64,000 nt of DNA from Rurimicrobium sp040387755. GTDB lineage: Bacteria > Bacteroidota > Bacteroidia > Chitinophagales > Chitinophagaceae. Location of the stretch: positions 434,001 to 498,000 of the forward strand of contig JAZKDB010000001.1 of the NCBI GenBank assembly GCA_040387755.1, in the 5' to 3' direction. The first letter of the stretch is position 1. Each line of letters opens with the position of its first letter. A program made the position numbers and the translations under genes. The notes beneath the pieces are model-generated. The model had not been told where the DNA came from, did not search any database, and saw only the letters and a program-made list of their open reading frames with translations. This document shows positions 38,723 to 47,219 of this stretch, piece after piece.

Positions 38723-38753
38723 TTTGTAGAATTATAGAATGAACGTAGCTTTG
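38723..38753 (+). promoter_or_regulatory. Candidate pyrE promoter, probably giving a near-leaderless mRNA
   Basis: TTTG (38723-38726) and TAGCTTTG (38746-38753) match the Bacteroidota consensus with 19 bases between them. Transcription should begin about 38758, one to three bases before ATG 38760. Confidence 0.5.
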
Positions 38754-38759
38754 GCGCTT

Positions 38760-39389
38760 ATGAGCACACAGAAACACTTCGCAGAAAAACTGCTGCAAAT
38801 TAAAGCATTACAAATTAACTTGCAACAACCTTATAAATGGGCTTCAGGTTGGAATTCTCCGGTTTATTGTGATAACCGCAAAGTTTTGAGCTATCCATAC
38901 ACCCGTGACTTTGTTAAAAGCGAGCTGGCTAATATGATTCTGGAACATTTTCCGGAGGCTGAAGTGATTGCCGGAGTGGCAACAGCAGGTATTGCACATG
39001 GTGTACTAGCAGCTGATTTGATGAAACTTCCATTTATTTATGTTCGCAGCAAACCCAAAGAACACGGAATGGGCAATCAGATTGAAGGGGTAATGGAACC
39101 AGGTGCTAAAGTAGTGGTTGTCGAAGATTTAATTTCTACCGGAAAAAGCAGTCTTGAAGTGGTAGAAGTATTACGTGCTAACGGAGCTGAAGTACTGGGT
39201 ATGTGTGGCTTGTTTACCTATGGTTTTCCTGCAGCAGACGAAGCTTTTGAAAAAGCAAATCTGAAACTACATACTATCAGCAATTATACAGCATTGATGG
39301 AAGTAGCCGAAGAATTGAAAATAGTAGGACCTGAGCAACAGGAAAAATTAGCCGAATGGCGCACCAGTCCTTCTACCTGGAGTATCTAG
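38760..39389 (+). CDS. pyrE: Orotate phosphoribosyltransferase
   Basis: Makes orotidine 5'-phosphate from orotate and PRPP in pyrimidine synthesis. 209 residues, the normal length. Motifs: WASGWNSPVYCDNR, YVRSKPKEHGMGNQIEG (the flexible catalytic loop), and the PRPP-binding VVVVEDLISTGKSS. ATG 38760 is chosen over 38739 because a consensus promoter overlaps the upstream start and because the family N-terminus fits. It is followed by the UbiA gene 18 bases later, then maf, suggesting a pyrE-ubiA-maf operon. Confidence 0.93.
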   Translation: MSTQKHFAEKLLQIKALQINLQQPYKWASGWNSPVYCDNRKVLSYPYTRDFVKSELANMILEHFPEAEVIAGVATAGIAHGVLAADLMKLPFIYVRSKPKEHGMGNQIEGVMEPGAKVVVVEDLISTGKSSLEVVEVLRANGAEVLGMCGLFTYGFPAADEAFEKANLKLHTISNYTALMEVAEELKIVGPEQQEKLAEWRTSPSTWSI

Positions 39390-39407
39390 GCAGAAAAATA
39401 TTCAATC

Positions 39408-40346
39408 ATGAATTGGCTTCGCCTTATCCGTTGGAATAATTTATTCATCATTTTACTGACACAAAGCCTGGTATGGTTTTGTGTCCTGATGCCTTTACGC
39501 GCCTGGACCAATGAGCCTTTATTGCTGGATGTAGGCTATTTTTCTCTGTTATGTTTGTCAACTATTCTCATAGCAGCTGCAGGTTATATCATCAATGATT
39601 ATTTTGATATAAAAATTGATGCAATTAATCGTCCGGAAAAAGTGATTTTAGAAAGTAAAATACACCGACGCGCTGCTATTATTTATCATTCGGTACTTAA
39701 TATTATCGGACTCTTACTGGCAGCTATTGTGGCATATAAGGCAGGTAAGATGCATTGGATAACATTGCAGTTGTTTTGCACACTCCTTTTGTTTTTATAT
39801 TCCTCGCATTTCAAGCGGATGTTCGTTATTGGTAATGTAGTTGTTGCTTTACTTACTGCGTTAACTGTTTTTACTTTATTCGTTTATGAGCCCATGCTGT
39901 GGAACTTTCTTTTTCTGCCACCAATGATGCATAAGGCAGAGGCAATATTGCCCAATCCGCTCTGGATGCTGGGTATTTATACCTGCTTTGCCTTTGTGCT
40001 TACCTGGATGAGGGAAGTGGTAAAAGATATGGAAGATCATATCGGAGATGCCGCAGAAGGCTGCGTGACTATGCCGATTAAAATGGGGCTGAAACCGACC
40101 AGTATTTTTGTGCAGGTTTTATCTCTTGCTGCTATTATTCCCTTACTGATTGCCTCTATTAAGGTGCAGGGAATATTAGGTTTTTATACTTTTTTTGCAT
40201 TAGCTATTCCTTTAATCATTTGGGTATTATATTTGCCTAAGAAGGCCACCACCCAACATTATAGTAAGATGAGCCGATATCTTAAATTAATCATGATTTT
40301 GGGTGTAGGTTCTTTGCTCATCTATTATTACCAAGCCAATGGATAA
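39408..40346 (+). CDS. UbiA-family prenyltransferase (GGGP synthase-like)
   Basis: A 312-residue polytopic membrane enzyme with 8-9 hydrophobic helices. The prenyl-diphosphate/Mg binding motifs are intact: NDYFDIKIDAINRP in loop 1 and DMEDHIGDAAEG in loop 2. Bacteroidota members of this branch are usually annotated as geranylgeranylglycerol-phosphate geranylgeranyltransferase-like; menaquinone synthesis is an alternative, but no men genes are near. It overlaps the start of maf by 8 bases, consistent with translational coupling. Confidence 0.88.
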   Translation: MNWLRLIRWNNLFIILLTQSLVWFCVLMPLRAWTNEPLLLDVGYFSLLCLSTILIAAAGYIINDYFDIKIDAINRPEKVILESKIHRRAAIIYHSVLNIIGLLLAAIVAYKAGKMHWITLQLFCTLLLFLYSSHFKRMFVIGNVVVALLTALTVFTLFVYEPMLWNFLFLPPMMHKAEAILPNPLWMLGIYTCFAFVLTWMREVVKDMEDHIGDAAEGCVTMPIKMGLKPTSIFVQVLSLAAIIPLLIASIKVQGILGFYTFFALAIPLIIWVLYLPKKATTQHYSKMSRYLKLIMILGVGSLLIYYYQANG

Positions 40347-40893
40347 TTTGATTCTTGCCTCACAATCTCCGCGCCGTCAGCAGTTGATGGAACAAGCTGG
40401 TTATAAATTTACTGTTGTCGTTTCTGACGTCGACGAAACAAACCCCGAAGGAATGCCCGGTGAAAAGGTGCCTGAATTTCTGGCCCACAAGAAGGCCCTG
40501 GCCATTGCCGAAAAACATCCTGAAGCCACCATCCTGGCCGCAGACACAGTTGTGCTGCTAGACAACGAGATTTTGGGAAAGCCGCTTGACTCTGAAGATG
40601 CGATTGCCATGCTGGAGAATTTATCCGGCAAAATGCATAGGGTAGTGACAGGTGTCTGCATCTGGCAAAATGGTTCGACTCAGTCTTTTTCTGCGACTAC
40701 AGAAGTTTATTTCCGCCCGCTCAGTCTGGAGCAGATTCAATATTATATCATCAATTACAAGCCTTTCGACAAAGCTGGTTCCTATGCTATTCAGGAATGG
40801 ATTGGTATGATTGGCATTGAAAAAATTCAGGGTGATTATTATAATGTGATGGGCCTGCCGATTGGCGAAGTCGTGAAGCGATTAGGGCTTTAA
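40339..40893 (+). CDS. maf: Maf-like nucleoside triphosphate pyrophosphatase
   Basis: A 184-residue house-cleaning pyrophosphatase that hydrolyses dTTP, UTP or modified nucleotides. The signature LILASQSPRRQQLM, the base-contacting DVDET and the catalytic Asp69 in LAADTVV are present, followed by GKPLDSEDA and LSGKMHRVVTGV. Which of the Maf substrate classes it belongs to cannot be decided by eye. Start overlaps the UbiA stop by 8 bases. Confidence 0.93.
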   Translation: MDNLILASQSPRRQQLMEQAGYKFTVVVSDVDETNPEGMPGEKVPEFLAHKKALAIAEKHPEATILAADTVVLLDNEILGKPLDSEDAIAMLENLSGKMHRVVTGVCIWQNGSTQSFSATTEVYFRPLSLEQIQYYIINYKPFDKAGSYAIQEWIGMIGIEKIQGDYYNVMGLPIGEVVKRLGL

Positions 40894-40930
40894 TTATTTG
40901 GCCAGCATCATCATTTCTTCAGCTTTTGGT

Positions 40931-40958
40931 GGAGCTTGTCCTGAGCTACCGAAGGATC
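40931..40958. repeat. REP-like interspersed element before leuS
   Basis: The core GAGCTTGTCCTGAGCT-ACC-GAAGGAT resembles the widespread intergenic element containing CTGAGCTTGTCGAAGG; it includes the inverted pair AGCT...AGCT. One copy only in this window. Confidence 0.5.
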
Positions 40959-41044
40959 GCACACTTCAGGGCAAAGTCTTTTCTTAAGCTTTGCTTACCA
41001 AGCCCTTTATTTTCCTTAATTTGCGCTCTATTTGAACAACGATT

Positions 41045-43876
41045 ATGGAGTATAATTTTCAACGGATTGAACGCGAAGCCAAGATAAAGTGGAAAGAGAA
41101 TGGCGTTTATAAAGTCAGCAACAACAGCGATAAACCTAAATTTTACATCCTCGATATGTTTCCTTATCCCAGTGGGGCAGGTTTGCATGTGGGGCATCCG
41201 CTTGGCTATATAGCTTCGGATATTTATGCACGCTACAAACGCATGCAAGGCTTTAATGTATTGCATCCTATGGGTTTCGATGCCTTTGGTTTGCCTGCCG
41301 AGCAATATGCGATAGAGACAGGTCAGCATCCCGTAGATACAACAAAAAAGAATATCGTCCGTTACCACGAACAGCTTGATAATATTGGCTTTTGCTACGA
41401 CTGGGAAAGAGAAATATGGACCAGCAATAAAAAATATTACAAATGGACACAATGGATTTTCCTCCAATTGTTTAATAGTTTTCTAGACAGAAAATTGCAA
41501 AAAGCTGTTCCAATCAGTATCCTTATTGAAACTTTCGAAAAAGAAGGAAATATCCACCATCCCTGCCCCGGCGATTCCTCTGTTCATTTTGATGAATTTG
41601 TCTGGAAAACATTTACCGAAAAGGAACAGCAGGATATCCTGATGAACTATCGTCTGGCATTTTGTGGCTATGGCGAGGTCAATTGGTGTGAGGCTTTGGG
41701 TACAGTTTTGGCCAACGACGAAGTGGTGAATGGTGTGAGCGAACGTGGCGGTCATCCTGTTATCAAAAAGAAATTACGTCAATGGTATCTGCGCATCACC
41801 GAATATGCCGATCGTTTGCTTCAAGGCCTGGAAACAGTGGATTTCAGCGAGGCGATGAAAGAAATGCAGCGCAATTGGATTGGTAAAAGTATCGGTGCTC
41901 AAATCAGGTTTAAAGTGCATGATTCACCTTACAGCTTTGATGTCTTTACCACCCGCCCAGACACGATTTTTGGTGTGGACTTTATGGTACTGGCGCCCGA
42001 ACATGAATTGGTGATGGAGATTGCTACTGCAGAGCAAAAAGAAAAAATCGAAGAATACATTACTTATGTCAAAAGCCGCTCTGAGCGTGAGCGTATGGCG
42101 GAGAAGAAAATTTCCGGCTGTTTTACAGGTGCTTATGCGATTCATCCGTTCAGCGGAAAACAAATCCAGGTCTGGATATCTGAATATGTATTGGCAGGAT
42201 ACGGCACAGGTGCTATTATGGCGGTGCCTTGCGGCGACGAGCGCGACCATAAATTTGCACAACATTTTAATATTCCCATCAGCAATATCATTGGCGAAAA
42301 ATACAATGGTGAAGAAGCCTACAGCGAAAAGGATTTTACTTTGGTCAACAGTGATTTTATCAATGGCTTATCGCCCAAAGATGCTGCAGCCCGAGTAATT
42401 GAGCGTATGTTGGAGGAAGGTTTTGGTGAAGCTAAAGTGAATTTTAAAATGCGTGATGCAGCCTTTAGCCGTCAGCGCTATTGGGGTGAACCTTTCCCGA
42501 TAAAATGGGAGAATGGTATTGCTTATCCGCTTAGCGAAAATGACTTGCCGCTTGAATTGCCCCACGTGGATAAATATGGTCCGGGGCCGGATGGTGAAGG
42601 TCCTTTGGCCAATATTGAAGATTGGAAGGCAAATCATTATGAGACCAATACCATGCCCGGTTATGCAGGTTCTTCCTGGTATTTCCTGCGTTATATGGAC
42701 CCCAACAACGAGCATACTTTTGCTGACAGAGCCGCTACTGATTATTGGAATCAGGTAGACATCTACATTGGAGGAACCGAGCATGCAGTAGGGCATTTGC
42801 TCTACAGCCGTATGTGGACCAAAGCCTTATACGATCTGGGCCATATTGGTTTTGATGAACCATTTAAGAAACTGGTGAATCAGGGGATGATACAGGGGAG
42901 TTCAAGAATAATTTATCGGGACAGAGAATCAAATGTATTTATTCCATTCAATCGTATTCATGATGAATTTACTTTAGAAGAATTGGAAGGTCTAGGGGTT
43001 AAAAGTATTGATGGTTGGGCTGACGGAATGCATGTAGATGTTAATCTTGTAGATGGACTTGAATTAGATATTGACGCATTCAGAAAGTGGCGACCAGATT
43101 TTGCTAATTCCAAATTTTTACTAAATGAAAATGGCAAATTTCTCTGTGAAGCGGTTGTCGAAAAAATGTCCAAGTCCAAGTACAATGTGGTGAATCCTGA
43201 TGATATCATTACACAATACGGCGCAGACACTTTCCGCATGTACGAGATGTTCCTTGGTCCATTGGATGTAAGCAAACCCTGGGATACCAAAGGTATTGAA
43301 GGCGTTCATCGATTCCTGCGCAAGTTTTGGCGCTTGTACCATGATGATGCCAAAGGCTGGATAGTAACAGAAGAAGACGCTTCAGAAGCCGAGTTGAAGG
43401 CCTTGCACAAAACGATCAAAAAAATTGAGCAGGATACAGAACGTTTCTCTTTCAATACCGCTGTCAGTCAGTTTATGATTGCCGTAAATGAACTCACAGA
43501 CTTGAACTGCCATAAGCGTTCAATACTCACTCCTTTGGTGAAATTGATTTGCCCTTATGCACCGCATATTGCCGAGGAATTATGGGCGCAACTTCACAAC
43601 TCCCTCTCCTTTGGAGAGGGGCGGGGAGAGGTCGGTTCCGTGATTACGGCCACTTTCCCGAAATGGGAAGAAAAGTATACTACCGAAAACTCTAAAGTTT
43701 ATCCGGTAGCCATTAATGGCAAAACCCGTACCGAGCTTGAGTTTGCACTTGATGCTTCTCAGCAGGATATCGAAAGTATTGTATTGGCCAATGAAGTAGT
43801 GCAAAAATGGCTGGAAGGTAATGCTCCCAAGAAAATCATTTTTGTAAAGGGCAAGATGATCAATATCGTATTGTAA
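41045..43876 (+). CDS. leuS: Leucyl-tRNA synthetase with an in-frame palindromic insertion
   Basis: Charges tRNA-Leu. 943 residues, normal bacterial length. Class I signatures are intact: the HIGH-type motif (HVGH, 48-51) after FPYPSGAGL and KMSKS (707-711) in VVEKMSKSKYN. The editing domain lies around 220-420 (FTTRPDTIFGVDFM; GTGAIMAVPCGDERD). Near residue 850, within the anticodon-binding domain, a palindromic DNA repeat is translated in frame as NSLSFGEGRGEV, between AEELWAQL and SVITATFPKW; it lengthens a loop by about 13 residues. The frame is open throughout, so the gene is presumably functional. A strong terminator follows. Confidence 0.97.
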   Translation: MEYNFQRIEREAKIKWKENGVYKVSNNSDKPKFYILDMFPYPSGAGLHVGHPLGYIASDIYARYKRMQGFNVLHPMGFDAFGLPAEQYAIETGQHPVDTTKKNIVRYHEQLDNIGFCYDWEREIWTSNKKYYKWTQWIFLQLFNSFLDRKLQKAVPISILIETFEKEGNIHHPCPGDSSVHFDEFVWKTFTEKEQQDILMNYRLAFCGYGEVNWCEALGTVLANDEVVNGVSERGGHPVIKKKLRQWYLRITEYADRLLQGLETVDFSEAMKEMQRNWIGKSIGAQIRFKVHDSPYSFDVFTTRPDTIFGVDFMVLAPEHELVMEIATAEQKEKIEEYITYVKSRSERERMAEKKISGCFTGAYAIHPFSGKQIQVWISEYVLAGYGTGAIMAVPCGDERDHKFAQHFNIPISNIIGEKYNGEEAYSEKDFTLVNSDFINGLSPKDAAARVIERMLEEGFGEAKVNFKMRDAAFSRQRYWGEPFPIKWENGIAYPLSENDLPLELPHVDKYGPGPDGEGPLANIEDWKANHYETNTMPGYAGSSWYFLRYMDPNNEHTFADRAATDYWNQVDIYIGGTEHAVGHLLYSRMWTKALYDLGHIGFDEPFKKLVNQGMIQGSSRIIYRDRESNVFIPFNRIHDEFTLEELEGLGVKSIDGWADGMHVDVNLVDGLELDIDAFRKWRPDFANSKFLLNENGKFLCEAVVEKMSKSKYNVVNPDDIITQYGADTFRMYEMFLGPLDVSKPWDTKGIEGVHRFLRKFWRLYHDDAKGWIVTEEDASEAELKALHKTIKKIEQDTERFSFNTAVSQFMIAVNELTDLNCHKRSILTPLVKLICPYAPHIAEELWAQLHNSLSFGEGRGEVGSVITATFPKWEEKYTTENSKVYPVAINGKTRTELEFALDASQQDIESIVLANEVVQKWLEGNAPKKIIFVKGKMINIVL
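43600..43632. repeat. Palindromic repeat element inside leuS
   Basis: The stem CCCTCTCC-TTT-GGAGAGGG (43602-43620) is followed by the G-rich tail GCGGGGAGAGGT. It resembles a repeat common between genes in Bacteroidota genomes; here it is in coding sequence and keeps the frame. Confidence 0.75.
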
Positions 43877-43900
43877 TATTTTTATTGACTTGATAACGGA

Positions 43901-43930
43901 AGCCGATACAATTATGTATCGGCTTTTTTA
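43901..43930 (+). terminator. leuS terminator
   Basis: The 10-bp stem AGCCGATACA/TGTATCGGCT with a four-base loop is followed by a run of T. Confidence 0.9.
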
Positions 43931-44003
43931 TGCTTTTCAATGACTTTACACAAAGGTTTTAATTCCTTTATCCATGCTTTATGCAATGGTAATCTTGCAC
44001 CAA

Positions 44004-44011
44004 TAGTTTTG
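44004..44011 (+). promoter_or_regulatory. Candidate -7 element of the secreted nuclease gene
   Basis: TAGTTTTG fits TAnnTTTG, 16 bases before the ATG. The -33 element is not clear. Confidence 0.4.
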
Positions 44012-44027
44012 CCGAAACTATTATAAT

Positions 44028-47000
44028 ATGAAACTGCAATTTCTGGCCTTAGCAATGATGTTAGGCTTTAATCTTTGGGCACAAACCAGTCCTACAGCTC
44101 AAACCTTACCTTACACGCAAAACTTTAGTGGTTTGAGTGCGAGTTCTACCACCTATCCGGCAGGTTGGCAAGGATGGACAATTACTACGGCTCCAGGTAG
44201 TGCTTACAGCACAAGCTCACCCTCGGCAGACAGGGCTTTAGTGGCAAGCTCAACAGCGGCCATTAACAGTGGTAATGTGCACAACTATGATGGCAAAATA
44301 GGATTTTTGAATACCAGCTCTTTGGATCTTGGTTTGGTGTTGGCGCTCAATACAAGTGGTAAAAAGAATATTGAGCTGAATTATGATATCATGACGATTC
44401 GGAATCCTTATGATACATCAACGAATACACGTATCAACGAAGTGACAGTGCAATACAGAATTGGTACATCTGGTACTTTCACCACTTTGACGGGCACAGA
44501 ATATCAAAATAATGATATTAAACAGACAGGTGCAATTACCACTCCACAAAAATTAGAGTCGAAGTCTGTTTTATTGCCATCTGATTGTGATAGCGAATCG
44601 GTAGTGCAGGTTCGTTGGGTCAGCAAGCAGGTAAGTGGTGGTGGCAGCAGGCCCAGTTTTGCAATAGACAATATAGATGTGGATACAGCGGCTCCGGTAT
44701 CAAACGAGTTAAATATTGCTACAACTACTAATGCAGTTGAAGGAGTGAGTCCAACTTCCGGCGTGTTTACTTTTACATTTACCCCTTCTACTACCAGTTC
44801 TACTACATTTAATTATGTATTGTCCGGAACAGCAACCTTAAGTACCGATTACACTCTTGCTCTTTCATCTTCAGCAACTCCGGGTTCTGTTACCACAGGT
44901 ACAGGAACAATTACAGTACCTTCTGGTGTAAGTTCATTTACGGCTACACTTAGTCCTATAAACGATGCTATTGCAGAAGGATTGGAAACAACCAGTATGA
45001 AAATATCTGCTGTGTCTGGTGTGTATTCTATCGGAGACAGTATAGCTGTCATGAATTTATTGGATGACGAATCATCTCCTATTCATAGTATTCAGGGTGC
45101 AGGCATGACCGCCACTACCGGCTCCTATACTGTTGAGGCTATTGTTACAGGTGTGTATCCTACACTAAGTCCGGCTGGTTTTTATATTCAGGAAGAGGAT
45201 GCAGATATAGATTCTGACCCCAAAACCTCAGAAGGTATTTTTGTAGTATCATCTACTTCTGTCACTATTGGTGATAAAGTAAAAGTAAGCGGCAATGTAT
45301 TGGAAAGCCCCGCTTCTCCTTCTTTTAATCAGGCAGTCATTAGTGCAACAAGTGTTAGTATATTAAGTTCGGGATCTGTAATGCCTTCATCGGCTGCTAT
45401 CAAGCTGCCCTTGCTCGATACAAATGATTTTGAACGTTATGAAGGAATGTTGGTTCGTTTCTTAGACACACTTACCGTTACTGATAATTATACCTTAGGA
45501 CGATATGGAGAACTTGGATTATCGGCTGGTGGGGTTCTTTATCAACCAACACAAGAGGTGGATGTGAACGATGCTGTTGCCTCAGGTACACTATCAACAG
45601 GAACAACCAATCTTGCTGCAGTTAATGCAAGGATATTGGAGAATAAACTGCGTTCTATACTATTGGATGACGGAAGAGGAACTATCCCGACATTGCCCTA
45701 TGTGAATGCAGATAATACAGTAAGGATTGGTAGCACATTAGACAGTCTTTGGGGTATCATGGGTTATGCCTTTAGCAAGTATCGTATCCAACCGGTATCT
45801 CTACCTTCAGTAAAAATTAAATATGCTGTGAGACCCACATTGCCTGGCGTAGGTTCTGCTGCTAATGTGAGAGTCGCCAGTTTTAATGTGCTCAATTATT
45901 TTAATGGAGATGGCACGGGCGGAGGATTTCCTACGGCACGTGGAGCGCATTCTGCTATAGAATTTACAAGACAAAGGGATAAGATTATAAATGCTTTGAA
46001 GGAAATTAATGCAGATGTGGTGGGGCTTATTGAGATAGAAAATGACGGCGTAGGAACAAATTCAGCGATACAGGATTTAGTCAATGGACTAAATGCTTCG
46101 ATGGGGTCTGGCACTTACAGTATCATCAATGATGGCGCTTCTATTCAAACTAATTGCACGGATGCCATAAGGTGTGGAATTATTTACAAATCCTCAGTAG
46201 TTAGCCCAATCGGTGCTGCTTTGATTAGCCCCAATACTGTTTTTAATCGCCCTCCTTTAGCCCAATACTTCAAATTGAAATCTACAGACAGCTCCTTCAG
46301 TTTTATTATTAATCATTTCAAATCTAAAAGTTGTTCGGGTAGTAGTGGCGCCGATGCAGACCAACTGGATGGACAAGCCTGCTACAATGAAACCAGAAAG
46401 AAACAGGCTGGTGCATTGAATGATTTTATTAAAAGTGCTGTTGTGCCGACTACCGGTTCAGCTAATGTTTTGAGTATGGGCGATTACAATGCTTATTTTG
46501 AAGAAGATCCTTTGGATTCTATTCGTAGTCTAGGTTATACTGTTTTGAGTTCTGCTAAAAACTATTCCTATTTATTTGGCGGAATGATGGGCTCTTTGGA
46601 CAATGCTTTTATCAGTAGTTCTTTAACTTCTGCAGTAACCGGTGTTGCCAAATGGAATATCAATTCCTGCGAGCCTACCCATTTGGGATACGATGATATA
46701 TTAGATGACGGCGGTAGTGATTTTGCAAATCCATGGGCAGCTACTTATTCATCAAATCCTTTTCGTTCTTCTGATCACGACCCGGTAATAATCGGGCTTA
46801 ATTTGCCCAAAAGATTGAGCATTGATGCAAGTAAGATGCATCACTATGCAGTGTATCCCAATCCGGCGAAAGATATTTTAAAGGTAGACTTTGATAATTT
46901 GCAGGTGCATGAAATTCGGATTTATAATTGTTTAGGACAATTAATGAAAACTGTTTCTATTGATACTGCTGCATCAGGCATTGAAGTAGACGTTAAGGAT

Positions 47001-47078
47001 TTCGTGAATGGCGTTTATTTTATTAAGATTGTACAAGATAATGGGCAAGCTTCAGTTTCAGGTTTTCAGAAGATTTGA
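44028..47078 (+). CDS. ExeM/NucH-like secreted endonuclease, T9SS type A
   Basis: A 1016-residue extracellular nuclease. After a signal peptide (1-18; ending LWAQ) come a beta-sandwich region (about 30-220), a Calx-beta domain (225-345; STDYTL, EGLETTSM), OB-like domains (350-600; GAGMTATTGSYTVEAIVTGV, GFYIQEED) as in ExeM, and an endonuclease/exonuclease/phosphatase domain (about 614-925). The catalytic residues are visible: VASFNVLNYF, EIEND, NHFKSK, MGDYNAY, and the terminal SSDHDPV. The C-terminus (YAVYPNPAKD, then VNGVYFIKI) is a T9SS type A sorting domain. It probably degrades extracellular DNA for phosphate or biofilm turnover. Monocistronic between two almost identical terminators. 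Confidence 0.9.
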   Translation: MKLQFLALAMMLGFNLWAQTSPTAQTLPYTQNFSGLSASSTTYPAGWQGWTITTAPGSAYSTSSPSADRALVASSTAAINSGNVHNYDGKIGFLNTSSLDLGLVLALNTSGKKNIELNYDIMTIRNPYDTSTNTRINEVTVQYRIGTSGTFTTLTGTEYQNNDIKQTGAITTPQKLESKSVLLPSDCDSESVVQVRWVSKQVSGGGSRPSFAIDNIDVDTAAPVSNELNIATTTNAVEGVSPTSGVFTFTFTPSTTSSTTFNYVLSGTATLSTDYTLALSSSATPGSVTTGTGTITVPSGVSSFTATLSPINDAIAEGLETTSMKISAVSGVYSIGDSIAVMNLLDDESSPIHSIQGAGMTATTGSYTVEAIVTGVYPTLSPAGFYIQEEDADIDSDPKTSEGIFVVSSTSVTIGDKVKVSGNVLESPASPSFNQAVISATSVSILSSGSVMPSSAAIKLPLLDTNDFERYEGMLVRFLDTLTVTDNYTLGRYGELGLSAGGVLYQPTQEVDVNDAVASGTLSTGTTNLAAVNARILENKLRSILLDDGRGTIPTLPYVNADNTVRIGSTLDSLWGIMGYAFSKYRIQPVSLPSVKIKYAVRPTLPGVGSAANVRVASFNVLNYFNGDGTGGGFPTARGAHSAIEFTRQRDKIINALKEINADVVGLIEIENDGVGTNSAIQDLVNGLNASMGSGTYSIINDGASIQTNCTDAIRCGIIYKSSVVSPIGAALISPNTVFNRPPLAQYFKLKSTDSSFSFIINHFKSKSCSGSSGADADQLDGQACYNETRKKQAGALNDFIKSAVVPTTGSANVLSMGDYNAYFEEDPLDSIRSLGYTVLSSAKNYSYLFGGMMGSLDNAFISSSLTSAVTGVAKWNINSCEPTHLGYDDILDDGGSDFANPWAATYSSNPFRSSDHDPVIIGLNLPKRLSIDASKMHHYAVYPNPAKDILKVDFDNLQVHEIRIYNCLGQLMKTVSIDTAASGIEVDVKDFVNGVYFIKIVQDNGQASVSGFQKI

Positions 47079-47168
47079 TTTTCTGTCTTTGATTAATGTT
47101 TCGCAATTATTGCCTTGTAACATTTCTATGCTTTAGGACCTTGATTATTGCTCTTTTTAATACAATGT

Positions 47169-47201
47169 AGAAAGCCGATACAAATCTTGTATCGGCTTTC
47201 T
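47169..47201. terminator. Bidirectional terminator between nuclease and prpE-like gene
   Basis: The 15-bp stem AGAAAGCCGATACAA and complement with a three-base loop. Its core matches the leuS terminator stem. Confidence 0.88.
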
Positions 47202-47219
47202 GTATGCTGCATTATTGGT

